Shown here piece after piece: positions 35,144 through 46,122 of a DNA stretch of 64,000 nucleotides (positions are counted from its first letter, which is position 1; each line of letters starts with the position of its first letter). The position numbers and the translations under genes are program-made. The notes under the pieces were generated by a model that was given only the letters and a program-made list of their open reading frames with translations, was not told where the DNA came from and did not search any database. Origin of the DNA: Arachnopeziza araneosa (Eukaryota; Ascomycota; Leotiomycetes; Helotiales; Arachnopezizaceae); NCBI GenBank assembly GCA_003988855.1, contig QYAI01000050.1:124001-188000 (forward strand), given 5' to 3'.

Positions 35144-35508
35144 ATCATGTGGAGCAATAACTTGTTAGAGTAATTGATAGTGTTGGTACAATAATCACGT
35201 GCCACGCACAATAGCCTAGTTAGTCACGCAGCCAGAACCCCATAAGGGTTCTCCAGCTGCCTCCATCCTTCTTTCTAATACAAGCCAACTTAACCCACCG
35301 ATACAGACCCCTCCACAGCGTGAGGAGTCCAGTATCCTAGGTTTATCAGGTGAACCGACAGGTGGATTTAAGATGAGCATTAACCACGCCATTAACATTA
35401 AATACGTCTATTCTAAATAGAGTTTTTCATATCCAAAACATCGCCCAACGTCCTTCTCATGTAACTCTACCTATCTATCACACGCAAGAAGTAAATCACA
35501 GAGCCACT
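35144..35508. other. Intergenic between convergent genes
   Basis: 3' flanks of the ATPase gene (+) and the secreted-protein gene (-). A short minus-strand ORF (35216-35398) has no recognisable motif. No repeat ends could be set. Confidence 0.4.
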
Positions 35509-36425
35509 TCACTCTTTCAAGTAAACCCCAAGCAAACTACACGGCGTTGCAAATTGATAGAACTGCTGAGAGATGTAGATTCTGTACGCATTGTCAAGAC
35601 CCACATCATCATTCGTACTATCCGTAGCGACGGTGCCGAAATCAACACGAGAGAAGGCTTTGTCTCGCGTTACCTTTTGCAGTTGTAGACACGATACATA
35701 GGTGGCAGTCCCTGTCTGTTCAGCGACTACATGACGTGAGTGATTCATTTCTGGTAAAAGAGATGTGAGAAGTTCTTACTGGCAGCATTTTGAGCTACTC
35801 CGCACGAGTCATCCTTGCTCTGAGGAGCTTGGTTTTGTATCTTTGCCTATTGTTTACAACCCTCGAGTTAATTTGGTTAACTTTGACCAAAAAAATATTG
35901 ACCGGAACTCTTTTCTTTCATAAGGAGCAGCCAACTGTTTACTCGAAAAGCTGTATTTTGGAACGTGGAAATGTCACTTACCGATATTTGGGTATTCGGC
36001 CAAGCATTCAAAGCAATCGGAAGCGCAATTTCAGTAGCCGTATAGGCTGCAATCTGTTTTGCGAGCTTGTAGTTATTATCGGATAGCTTGTTAGCTGCTG
36101 TATTAGCCAAGTTGGCACAGAAAGTCGTAGTGGCAACTTTGGCGACGGCGGCGTAAAGAGCGGCTGAGTTGGCGATCTTTCCCACGCAACCAGTGATGCG
36201 TTCACAGACTTCGGCAGGGTTGATATCGGTGGACAGTGTGCTTGAATTGGCCCTAGCTTCGAGGCGGCTGCGGAGTGAGGATCCATCACTGGTTGGAACA
36301 GCATCCCATTTTGCTTGCCATTCTTCTGGGCCGAGGTTGAAGGTTTGACCAATTTCGGGAATGGCTGTTGCGTGAATCTTGGAGAGAAGAACGGTACTTA
36401 TAACCAAGAGAGTTTGGAACTTCAT
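35509..36425 (-). CDS. Secreted six-cysteine protein, tandem copy A
   Basis: Three exons (36425-35982, 35846-35780, 35726-35509) give 242 residues. Residues 1-20 form a signal peptide (MKFQTLLVISTVLLSKIHAT). The mature part has the WQAKWDAVPT motif, the cysteine pair VCERITGCVGKI and a long amphipathic helical region TFCANLANTAANKLSDNNYK with TATEIALPIALNAWPNTQIS. Single cysteines follow in exon 2 (DSCGV) and exon 3 (VSCLQL, TPCSLL). The C-terminus reads FYQFATPCSLLGVYLKE. Copy B, 1.1 kb away on the same strand, has the same three-exon layout, identical phases and an identical 67-nt middle exon. I do not recognise the family. A secreted effector-like or cell-wall role is only a possibility. 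Confidence 0.75.
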
Positions 36426-37490
36426 GTTGAATACTCAATAACCCGTAGTTGTCAGGAGCAAATATCAAAGAAAGATGTTTATGATCTTCAAAACGGCTTG
36501 AGGAATTACCTCTTATTTGACCAAGCCCCTGGTACTGATATTGTCAGCAGCGGGCCAAGACCACTTGCGTTTGGTGCCGTGACACTTTTTCTTTAGAAGA
36601 TGCGCAGTTAAACGATTGCTACATCAGGAAGACTGTCCATATTGTCTCACTCGTTGGCATGCTACAAATCTCACAAAGTATTCCATGTGCAGGGCTGAGT
36701 GATGATCCTCCGGCCTGGGATCGAGGTTATTATTAGAGTATTCTCTTGTCCAATGTGCTCAAGACTAACAAATCTTTCTATCAAAACTGTATAACTTAGA
36801 GAAGATGGGGTTAATTTTGAGCAGAGAGACTTTTTAGATTAAGTAAACAGTCAATCCATCGATCTCAGACAAGGTATTAGGGAAGAGACCTACAAAATAT
36901 CGAATCTAAGCATTCTAGCAATCTGACAATTCGTCTAAGCTACCTGTCCAGCATCCAGCATCCTGGATCCGACCATCCGACCATCCGAGGTACTCGGGAA
37001 TACCTTCTTACTAAGATCGAACTACATCAACCGGATCATCTCGTAAGCAAGCGGCTGATAATCTTGAAGTATTAGATTTAATTCAGGATTTCATTGGCTA
37101 CACCATTAGCCTATGTTATTGTCGCGGCAACGGCGTCACCGTGGAGCCATGAAATGAATTCTCTTCAAATGAAATTAGATTGAGTTCTATTTAAGGATAG
37201 AGTTAAGGTTGATTGCATCCGCACTTGTGCCACTCCGGAGTACCCGAGCGGATTAGAGATACTGATTTCAGGGTACGAACGATGTATTCCGGTGACACTG
37301 ATAATTTATGGTTGTGTGCAATATCTCATCAAGAACAGAAGCAGATTACTCAAAGTTATCAGATAGTTGTCCGGCTCTTTTTTCTCTTCTCATATCTCAC
37401 TCCTCCTTCATCCTTCAATAAACATCGCCAAACTACCACCTTGAGGATATGTTTCGCCACCACCGCCACAAAACTAGTTTGGCTTATATT
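36426..37490. other. Spacer between the tandem secreted-protein genes
   Basis: Holds the promoter of copy A and the 3' flank of copy B. Near 36955-36990 a short, imperfect triple of CATCC(G/A)-type units (CATCCAGCATCC, GACCATCCGACCATCC) occurs. No gene was recognised. Confidence 0.4.
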
Positions 37491-38432
37491 CTATTTCTTC
37501 AAATAGATGCCGAGGAGACTACTCGGAGTGGCAAATTTATAGAATTCCCCCGAGAGTTTAATCCTGTAGGTCAAATCAAGTCCCACATCATCGCTAGTGC
37601 TATCTTTATCAATAGTCCCCAAATCAACTCGCGTAAAGCAAGTATCCGAGGTCTTGGTCTTGAGTTCTATGCATGATTTATACGTAGCAGCTCCAACATG
37701 CATAGGGACTACATCTTGTCAGTAATTGTTCGACGTCTTAATTTGTGAAAGAAGCTTACTATTCTTTGGATCTTTCGCTCCACACTTGTCGACGGTGGTG
37801 GCGGCATTTTTGTTCTGAATTTTCATCTGTTTAAATCTCAAAATCAGCAAATCCGTCATATGAGTACGAGGAGAGAGTACTTTGAGAATTGGCCGGCTTT
37901 GTGCGGGAAAAGGGCGGGATCTCTGGAATCTCGAGGTGCTTACAGACATTTGGGTGTTGGGATAAGCATTCAAGACAACGGGCAGAGCGATTTCCGTAGC
38001 AACATAGCCTGCGATTTGCCTCGCAATCTTGTAGTCATCCAGTTGTAACCTAGTGAGTATCCCGGTAGCGAGTGCCGCACAAAAGTTTTCTGTTGCGACA
38101 TCCGCAACAGCTTCGAACAGACCTATGCTTGTGGCGATCTCCCCAATGCATCCCGTTACACGTGCGCAAATTGTGTCATCATCATCGGGAGAGGGCAAAG
38201 TTGAATTATCTCTAGCTGCGAGTTGACGGCGGAGAGAAGATCCTTCAATGGTAGGAACGGCGTCCCATATTGTTTCCCATTCTTGTGCAGTGACAAGTGC
38301 AGGATCACCGCTCCATTTCGCTTCCCATTGTCCTGGAGTAAGGGCAATGACTTGATCAACCTAGCGGATAGCAGTTGCGCTGATCTCGGAGGGTAGAATG
38401 GAAAACAAGATCCGCATTGTATGGAGCTTCAT
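37491..38432 (-). pseudogene. Secreted six-cysteine protein, tandem copy B, with an early in-frame stop
   Basis: Three exons (38432-37944, 37826-37760, 37714-37491) would code for 259 residues but for a TAG at codon 24 (plus-strand 38361-38363), just after the signal peptide-like start (MKLHTMRILFSILPSEISAT). Everything downstream stays open with intact splice sites. Shared features with copy A: CARVTGCIGEI, ENFCAALAT, YVATEIALPVVLNAYPNTQM, DKCGA, YKSCIEL and FYKFATPSSLLGIYLKK. Copy B carries an extra tryptophan-rich block (WEAKWSGDP then WETIWDAVP) where copy A has one. The last cysteine of copy A is Ser here, while a Cys appears in DTCF. A TATAAAAG box is present upstream. It may be a recent pseudogene, a polymorphic null allele, or use another start. 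Confidence 0.65.
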
Positions 38433-38506
38433 GGTGGAAGTAAGAAGATTTTGTCGCTGTTAGAAGAGTGATGGCAATAATCAAAAAAAGTTCGTGGAAA
38501 CTCGCT

Positions 38507-38514
38507 CTTTTATA
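38507..38514 (-). promoter_or_regulatory. TATA box of secreted-protein copy B
   Basis: TATAAAAG on the minus strand, about 75 bp upstream of the copy B ATG at 38432. It suggests the promoter was recently functional despite the early stop codon. Confidence 0.45.
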
Positions 38515-39738
38515 ACACGACTGTACTCGAACTGTCTACTTAATGTTTTCGTCGCTTCTCGATCCAAACATCTCGTTGCCAACCATTCGCGCGCTGTGTT
38601 CCCTGGTGATCCTCCCAAACTCATTTTACCCCTCCAAAAATTGCCTCTGTCGAAGTTTTAGGACTCTTGCGTGCTTTTTTTCACGATGCAGACCAATTTG
38701 TTTCTCTAGTGTGAAAAAACTTGGGTATCATCATACAAGATTTCGGCCTGCATACAGCTTGAAGATACGAGAAGTATCTTGCTGTGATGAAATTATTTCT
38801 TTACGGAATGGATTCAATCTCATCTTCAATGGTCATTATCCAAGCCTATTTACTCCCCCACCTCCCAAAGGAGTATGTCATGAAGATTTGCATACCTAAG
38901 AAGCTTATGAATGTGTAGAGGAGCTGTCTTGTCACCTTCACTATCCGCGAAGTTGATGCCCCAATCCACTTTGTTTTCAGTATCGATATTGATCGCTTGG
39001 TTTTTTTCATTATTGATTTTAGCCCCTTCTCTTACATGCTGTGCTCTTCGTACTGCTGTTCCAAATATTTCAAACTGAAAAGGGGGGTGCGCCCTCGGAT
39101 TGTTGTCTGATCCTAAACCAAATTTTGTCACATTCTAGCTTTTTAATTCATCCATTTCTGCAAATCAAATAATAGAGAGTGAGTTTTTCTCTAAACTTGT
39201 ACATTACCCCGCCGCATGTCGACATGTTCTCGTCACCTTTGCATATCTTTATCTAGCCCAAAAAATGCCTGTTGGATGGAAGCTAACCTCGAATGTTTCA
39301 CAAATCACCGTGAGCTGTATCATAAGTAACGACGTGACAAATTCTCCGTTGGTATTGTGAAACCCCACATCGAAAATCATGGAATAAGCTCGTCCTGGTC
39401 ATAGAAGTCTCTTAGCCAATCGACAAGCCACCACCTACCTACAGAACATTGATGACAGCAGCCACTCCATTTTAAACTAAAATCCTTGTAAATAGAGATT
39501 ACTTGAACATGTGACCAATAAGATGAGCAATTTATAGCTATAAGCTTTACTACAATGTAGCTTAGTACAAGGCCCACTCTCCTTGAAGAATCGCCCACGA
39601 TAGACACAATCCACAACTACATTCTCTCAACTTTTCTCAGTTAGTAAACAAATTCTCAGCCATAAAACTTAGATCTTCGTCATATTCCACTTATGTAGCA
39701 ACTACGAGTAAATTGCAGTGTGCGGAGTACATACACGT
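38515..39738. other. Intergenic, no convincing gene
   Basis: One minus-strand frame (39131-38850) has fair coding character but its only start is GTG, and the nearby ATG is followed at once by TGA, so it is not annotated. No repeat or RNA gene was seen. Confidence 0.4.
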
Positions 39739-40076
39739 CTAGGAAACACAGACAGGTGTGCCAAAAGCGTAGACACATCGCAGCTTCGACCAACCACAGT
39801 CCGCGATAAAGACATTAAAGTTATTGTACTGTTCACTCGATGAGCTCACAGCGTGGTCACAGCAGACGAGAGTTGGCTTACAATAGCGGTCCCAACGCAT
39901 GATTGATTTGTACAGACACCCAAGGGTCCGGTCTGTCTTGGTTCTAGTGCTACCAGCACGGGTGAGGGTGGGTCACGCTCAACAGGCGCCGGCGATTCTG
40001 GTGCTGGGATAGCAGTGATGGAAGATGCAAGGAGGCTGACTGCCAGTGAAGTGATGATGGTGAATTGCATTGTCAA
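39739..40076 (-). CDS. Small secreted cysteine-rich protein
   Basis: Two exons (40076-39882 and 39828-39739) joined across a 53-nt intron (GTAAGCC...GAACAG) give 94 residues. Without splicing the frame stops early (LSSAVTTL), and splicing adds the cysteine-rich tail. A signal peptide (MTMQFTIITSLAVSLLASSI) and a Pro-rich pro-region (APESPAPVERDPPSPV) are followed by five cysteines in the C-terminal 45 residues: GVCTNQSC, then FIADCGWSKLRCVYAFGTPV and a final CVS. A TATA-like TATAAGG lies about 100 bp upstream. It fits the size and Cys content of secreted effector-like proteins; no family was recognised. The start may be the second Met, two codons in. Confidence 0.65.
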
Positions 40077-41528
40077 GAGTCAGTAGTACCGAGATTGAGC
40101 CTTAAAGTTTTGAAAGAGAAGATGGCGATGAGCAGCAAAACCAGACTGAAGATGAGACCCCTTTCTCTCCTTATAATTTTTGACGACTGCTCTGACTTTG
40201 GAACCCTCTCTCTTTAACCCGTCATGGAGATTGTTTTTACGTCAGGACGGACATGATGCATCTGCTAGAAGGTGCAAAAGAGGGTAGTTTAGTAATGTAT
40301 GATAGAGTGGGAAGCCGTATACAGCCAGTGAGAAGATTTGAGATTGATTGATGACTGCTGCATGCCAGCAGTTCCGGGTTGAAAATCTCACCGACACTGT
40401 TCATGCCGTACGCTCCGTAAAAAGTGTGGATTTTCGCCATTGCAAGCGTGGTCTTGATCCTCGCCGCAACATCGTAAGATGTTTGTCTGGAGCGCAGATC
40501 GGAATACCCATTTCGTCAAAGGTAGCGTGATCTATATGCCAACATCGTTGGTCCGTAGGTAGATTCTGGTCTCAGAGGCCGAGCCACGATCGTACAGATT
40601 CTCTTGGTTGTGGGGTGATCTCACATCAGCATCGGTCAATCCTGGTCGCGGTTCTCATCCGATCTTCCACTGGTGTATATAGCCTGCTCTAGTCAGCTGC
40701 ACGAGTTCTAAAAGAGACTTGAGTTTGCATAAACACTTACTATTTTTGTCCCTTCGATACCCAAACGTCAGCTGAACAATTCATCACAAGTAATAGTTCA
40801 CGTGTTACGTACTATCAAACATGAACAATGAGCAAGTTGAGCTAGGCAACAAAACATCAGGTTCACCATTTATTACTATGACTAAGAGTGATTCCAAGGT
40901 GGGTGCAAAACTCTGTCTTGGTCATAAAGAATACACCTCAATTCAGCCCTAAAGTGAGCCAATGCTTGTCCTGATGCAACCTCAAACGGACGATGATCAA
41001 AGCCTAGGCTCTTCAGATGATTTCCCTCAGCAAGAACAAAATTTCTACCAAATACGGGAAGCACCCCGCCTCACCAGGCTCGTTAGGCTGTGTGGTTACC
41101 AGGAACTAAAATAAGTGATTTGAGGAGCAATAGCCACGGTTCAAATTCTATTCAAAACGAAGTAATATCTTTTACTGGTACAGCATGTCAAAATCACAAC
41201 AATAAAGGAAAAGACTAAACCGCCTGAGTTGGAGCCACTCTAAGCGTGCCTACGAGCACTCGACTAAAACGCTTCCAGGTTGGGCCAATATCCCTGTTTC
41301 ACCCAGGGTTATCAACATCCGCGAGAAAAGTATCCAACTACTTTCTAGCCTCTACGTAATCTGCAATTTCTTCCTGTCATACAAAATTCAGGGATCAAAA
41401 GATAAAAAGTATTGGAAAACTTGAAATGAAGTAAATTGAGTAGCTTTACCCGGCCTGTTTACACAGCCATACGAAAGAAACCGAATTATCGTCTCGACCG
41501 AAAGTTCATGATATTTTCCAGATTGATC
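40077..41528. other. Intergenic, no gene seen
   Basis: Promoter of the small secreted protein and 3' flank of the Clr5-domain gene. Short ORFs on both strands lack motifs. No repeat or RNA gene was identified. Confidence 0.45.
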
Positions 41529-44043
41529 TCACTCATCCAGCAAACGCCGATACATGTGCACAGGGCCATTGATGCGATTGTCACTAAACCTTCTCGACAC
41601 ATTCTCTGACATTGCAGTAATCAGTTCTGCAGTTGAAGATGAAGCTGGGTGAGGCAAAAGACTCAAGGTACTCGAAAACGCTTGAGACAAAGCTTCCATC
41701 GACAGCAAGCTCGTGTTACTCTGGGTATCCCCCATGATTGCAGATGGCAAGGTCATGACAAAGTCTTGGATGGTACGATTTGCGCCGGATAAGCCTTCGG
41801 CGATGCGATCCTTAAGAATTCGCAAGGAGGCTAGGTCCAAGTCGGAGGATTTGAGAGAGGATGCAAGAGTAGGAAGCTTGTCTGCGGCGTATATACGACA
41901 AGTATCCCCAATGCCAGTCGATTGGCCTTCGGTTTTGGCTTCGGTATCAGGGAAGTGAATCTCCGGGAGTTGTATGGAGAACGTCTCTTCGATGAGGCTG
42001 ATAACATAAGGGCGCGACAATAACCTGTAAGTCTTTTCGTCGAGGGCATCGTAGTTGATAGTTCGCTTCCGGGAGCGTCTTCTAGGTTCCGGCTCGCTTT
42101 GATACTGATCAGCTGAGGTTGGTCCAGGATACGCCATACGAGAGTAACAGTCCATAATACTTCGAGCTAGCTCTCTATCTGGAAGGTTCAAAAGATAGTC
42201 AGCGCCCTCTCGGGCTTGTAGAACGAGACAAGCTTTGAATCCCCTTTCTAAGGATGAGTCGATCATCAGTTGACAGAGTGCTTCTAGAAGTTCTGCTGCT
42301 GAAATTCCCATAGAATTTTCAGCCTGCTCAGCCCATAGCATTTCCCATTTTCCAGCCAAGCTAGCACGAAGAGCCTGATATCTCTGCCACAGATGGACTG
42401 TAAGACCTAGACTCAGGCCTCGCCGGATGTTGCGGTATTGTCGCGGACTCAAATCGGACACTCTGAGGGAATCAAGTCCCTCATCTTCTGCCCAAGGTTG
42501 CAAGCCACAACTCTCTAGCAGATTCTTCCATGCACCGGAGTCGATGGTGTTTTCTTCGAGCATAAGGATACACCAGAACAAGCAGGAGCGGATACATTGG
42601 TTACGTAAAGCACCATCCTCAAGCTCAAAAGGTCCTGGCTCTTTCTTCAGAATTTGCTCTTGGACTTGTGCTTCGATCGGGAGTATTTGTCTTTCACCTT
42701 CCGATGTTTCCAAGAATCCACCTTCTCCTGCGATATACTCTAGTGATCCTAAAGTTCGTAAAGAATAGTGGAAGAAAGAAAAGTCTAACGACCGGTAATC
42801 TCGTGGTAAGCAAGAAAAGAAGTCTTTATATGCAAGCGCAGAACTCCATGCACGTTGGACGTGGGTCAAAGCAGCGGCGTAATTATGCACCCGAGTGAGA
42901 GTATCTGCAAGCAGCATCCGTAGAACAAAGCATGCAGCCTCGTTGCCTGTATTCGTGATATTGTCGAGGGCGTTCTGAAGCAGATTTTGGGCGATATCAA
43001 TTTGCGACGGAGACGTTGCAGAGCGAGCACAAGCAATGAGAGCTGAGATCATTTGCCCATGGGGTGGTTCAGGAAGTTGTGCTATGCGCTTGAACAATAA
43101 CACATACAACGGAAAGGATTGTCTGTCAAATTTCAAAGACAAGAGGAGATCAGCGGCAAACTTCATGCTCATAAGTTCTTCTTGAGAAAAGGATTCAATG
43201 GGGCGACTGCTTTCCACTCTTGTCTGCTCATTTGAGGCTTGTGGTGTGGACTGTCCTGAAGCTGTTTGAGCATCGTAGTACGATTCATCGGAATGGTTAG
43301 AAGGTATCGTGACTGTGGTTTGCCAGTCGTTTGCGTCATCCATAGAGACAGAGTAAGTGATATGCTCCTCATCACTATCACTGTACATGGCATTTGAAGG
43401 ACCGTCAAACCTGCCGAAGTTGCTAGCTTCGGAATTGGATGAAGGCCCAGGTGTATCAAAGTCCACAGTCGAGGATTCCATTCCATCCAGCCGAGTGCCT
43501 GGCTCCTTAAATGCCATGCCAAATGACTCTTTAGACGCCATGAACTCGGACAAGACCCGCCTTTTCTTCGGAGGCATGGGCGGCTTTCCTCTCGTGCCGA
43601 CAGAAAGCTTTGAACTTTGCAGACTCAGCGAACTGTGGTGTCGCTTGACAAGAGCCATTTCTGGAGTTTTGGCAATGTTGGGATTGGGAAGGGCATCATT
43701 TGCGACTTCGGCAGATTGGGGCGATCGCATCGATTGGGGCTTAAAGGCAGACTTATATTTCTGAAGGCCCCATTTCTCTAATTGGAGGATGTACTGGCGG
43801 CGGCTTTGTACTGGTTAGCATAACTCGTCTTTGAATAGCGAAGACGGAAGAAAAAGAGGAAGAACGAGCCTACCTTGGCGTGAAGCTATGCCGGATCTTC
43901 ATCACAACCATCAGATCAGCCAGTGTCATGTTGTCATAGCGCTGGCTGATTTCTTCTCGATGTTTTTCCCATTCCTCGGGGGTGATTCGTTTGGCGCGAG
44001 GGGCAGGTTCCGCGATCCATCGTAATTGCGATTGTTGCTGCAT
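41529..44043 (-). CDS. Clr5-domain protein, probable transcriptional regulator
   Basis: Two exons (44043-43874 and 43803-41529) give 814 residues. The intron lies inside the Clr5 domain: exon 1 has ITPEEWEKHREEISQRYDN and TLADLMVVMKIRHSFTP, and the splice yields SRRQYILQLEKWGLQKYKSA. Together this is the full Clr5 pattern of about 50 residues with conserved W, LY/Y, M, RQY and W positions. A basic stretch PPMPPKKRRVLSEF is a possible nuclear signal. A long, largely helical region with TPR-like content follows (AADLLLSLKFDRQSFPLYVL, LLADTLTRVHNYAAALTHVQ), the usual architecture of large fungal Clr5 proteins. The start is the ATG giving MQQQSQLRW. The name derives from a cellulose-degradation regulator screen, but no link to the GH7/AA9 genes here is shown. 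Confidence 0.85.
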
Positions 44044-44772
44044 CTTTAGGCAGCCGGTGCTTGTTGGTTGCGACAATGAGAGAGAACATATTTAATATCG
44101 CCATGGCAGAGAAAGGTGCTATATGAAGTCCAAGGCCAGCAGCGGTGGGCTTTCTGGCAGGCAGATTTTGGAGAAGGCTATGAAGGATGAGGTACGAAGG
44201 AGGGTGGAGTGTTCGCGAATGCTGACTAATCGCCTCCCACCAGCTGAACTGGATATGCACGCAACCGCTGCCAGGGCACCACAGGCGAATGACGTGCAAC
44301 TTCCAATTGCCAAAGAGAGGATAGCACCCACTGCCTGGAGCTGTCGTGCCCTGCTCAGCATCAGGCTAGGCCAGATGGAGGAATGGGAAATTCCTGATGG
44401 TTCGGTGAGCCGTCAGGGAGTAGCGACGAAAGGTCTGTGGAATGCATAGGGCTGTACGGCGTAAACCCGCCTCCACGCCACCTTTCTCACAGGTGAAATC
44501 TTGCCAGCCGGATCAGCTCCCGCATCGCGCAAGCCAGTGAGAAGGCTGAAGAGGTGCCGCTCTAACCCCATACAGTAATGGGGATTTTGTATGAGGATGA
44601 GGACATCACGAGTTTGTGAATAATTGCCTCACTTATCACCGTTCTATTCCTACCCGTCCCTCTCTCTGGGGCGTTGGCACTTCGCTTGACCCTCGCCGAT
44701 CTCCTAAAATGGCTTTTGGAATTTCAAAATAGCCACTGATGAGTCTTTGGAACTGAAGCTTTACTCTTTATA
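44044..44772. other. Intergenic region
   Basis: Holds the upstream region of the Clr5 gene. Open frames on both strands (44119-44449) overlap each other and lack recognisable domains. A pyrimidine-rich stretch precedes the hypothetical gene at about 44773. Confidence 0.35.
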
Positions 44773-45522
44773 TATGCCCGACTTATTCCCTTTCTTCGAG
44801 TCCCTTGGTTTCACTATCGATCCCAATCTAAGTTTATCAGCATATGACTCAGCTAGTAATAAAGATACTCTCAATGACCGGCCTACCACAACCTCTCTCG
44901 CCTCTTAAGCACGCCTCCCCTATAATCCTCCAAGTTGGAGCTTGGTGCGAACTCGGTCCCCAATATTCAACAGAGTCACGTGACCAAAACGGTCTGCTCG
45001 AAATACACTTGAGCACTCAACTCGACGTCTCAGATCCTCTGAACTTCTTACAACATGTCGATAATCAATTAAAGGATTCGAATACCCAATTCGACTACTC
45101 TGATACCTCTCATGGAAGTATTGCTACACAAACTCCTGGACAGCAAGATCCAGACTTATACCTCTCGGAATTGTCTCTCAACAACACTGAGATGCTAGCG
45201 AAATGGTTCGAAGAGCAAGCCGAACAGGAACCGGTCCACATGTTTCAATATAAGAGGGCGGCTGGCCCGAGAACGGGGATAAAAAACACCCCGAATAGTA
45301 TCGAGCCTACACCATCAGACACAGGCGCGATATGTGACATGTCTCTAGGCTTGGAGAATGCCACTCCTGGATTTAAAAACTAAAGATGCATTAAGTTTAT
45401 GGGAAAGGATAAAATATCTAAAGGAACAGATGACGATGGAGACGATGATTAACTTTCTTACATCTATGGCGGGATTTTGTTGCGAGATCATTACGGAAGT
45501 GAAAGCATCCATCGATGAGTAA
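44773..45522 (+). CDS. Hypothetical protein, gene model unresolved
   Basis: Three plus-strand frames carry coding-like sequence. A short N-terminal piece starts at 44773 (MPDLFPFFESLGFTIDPNLS). A central frame, 44844-45383, contains YLSELSLNNTEMLAKWFEEQ. A C-terminal piece ends at 45522 with LWERIKYLKEQMTMETMINF then MAGFCCEIITEVKASIDE, likely a coiled coil. Good splice signals joining them were not found, so introns are missed or frameshifts exist. No known domain, signal peptide or membrane helix was recognised. Confidence 0.35.
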
Positions 45523-46122
45523 CCGAGAATTGTACTACGGAGTAAATTATGAGTGCAGCAGATGGAAATGTGCGGCTTCTATTTTGTTTAGCAATGTTAC
45601 TAACTTTCATCTCTACATGATCGCGAATTAGGCGGGGAGAGCGTCGATTGCAGCTGTATTTTGAAGACACGCCAGCGTTAGGATTCTGGAATATTTCTAT
45701 GCTGGATACTTAGTATCCATCTAGGTATATTTAAGGCTTTGTCATTTAATTTACTGTCTCCTCCAGGCCTCGCCAAATCGTTCTCGCTTCAGCGTACAAC
45801 ACTAAAAAATGATTGCAGGAGGGATTTTTTGGCTTAATAACTGAGGAGGAAATCAATTCAGAAAAACGGCGCACCGTAATTCACTAGTGCAGAAATACCC
45901 ATAGCATATTTAAAGAATTGTATCATAGCACATTGTTAACTCATATTTGTCCGTAGACAGTTTTTATGTTTAGATGCCCTGACTGCACAGACCCACCTCG
46001 CTAGCCCGTCGGTTTCATCAGTGCTTGGAACCCTCATTCTCGCTCTAAGACTGTGATATCACACTTCTCAATTCCTATCTCTGCTATTTTGCTTCGCCTT
46101 GCTCCCATAATTGACTTCAAGC
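45523..46122. other. Intergenic/promoter region
   Basis: AT-rich spacer and promoter of the AdipoR/Izh gene. No gene recognised. Confidence 0.45.

Noticed and set aside
38850..39131. 93-residue minus-strand open frame
   Set aside because: Has fair composition but only a GTG start, the nearby ATG is followed by TGA, and there is no motif or splice partner.
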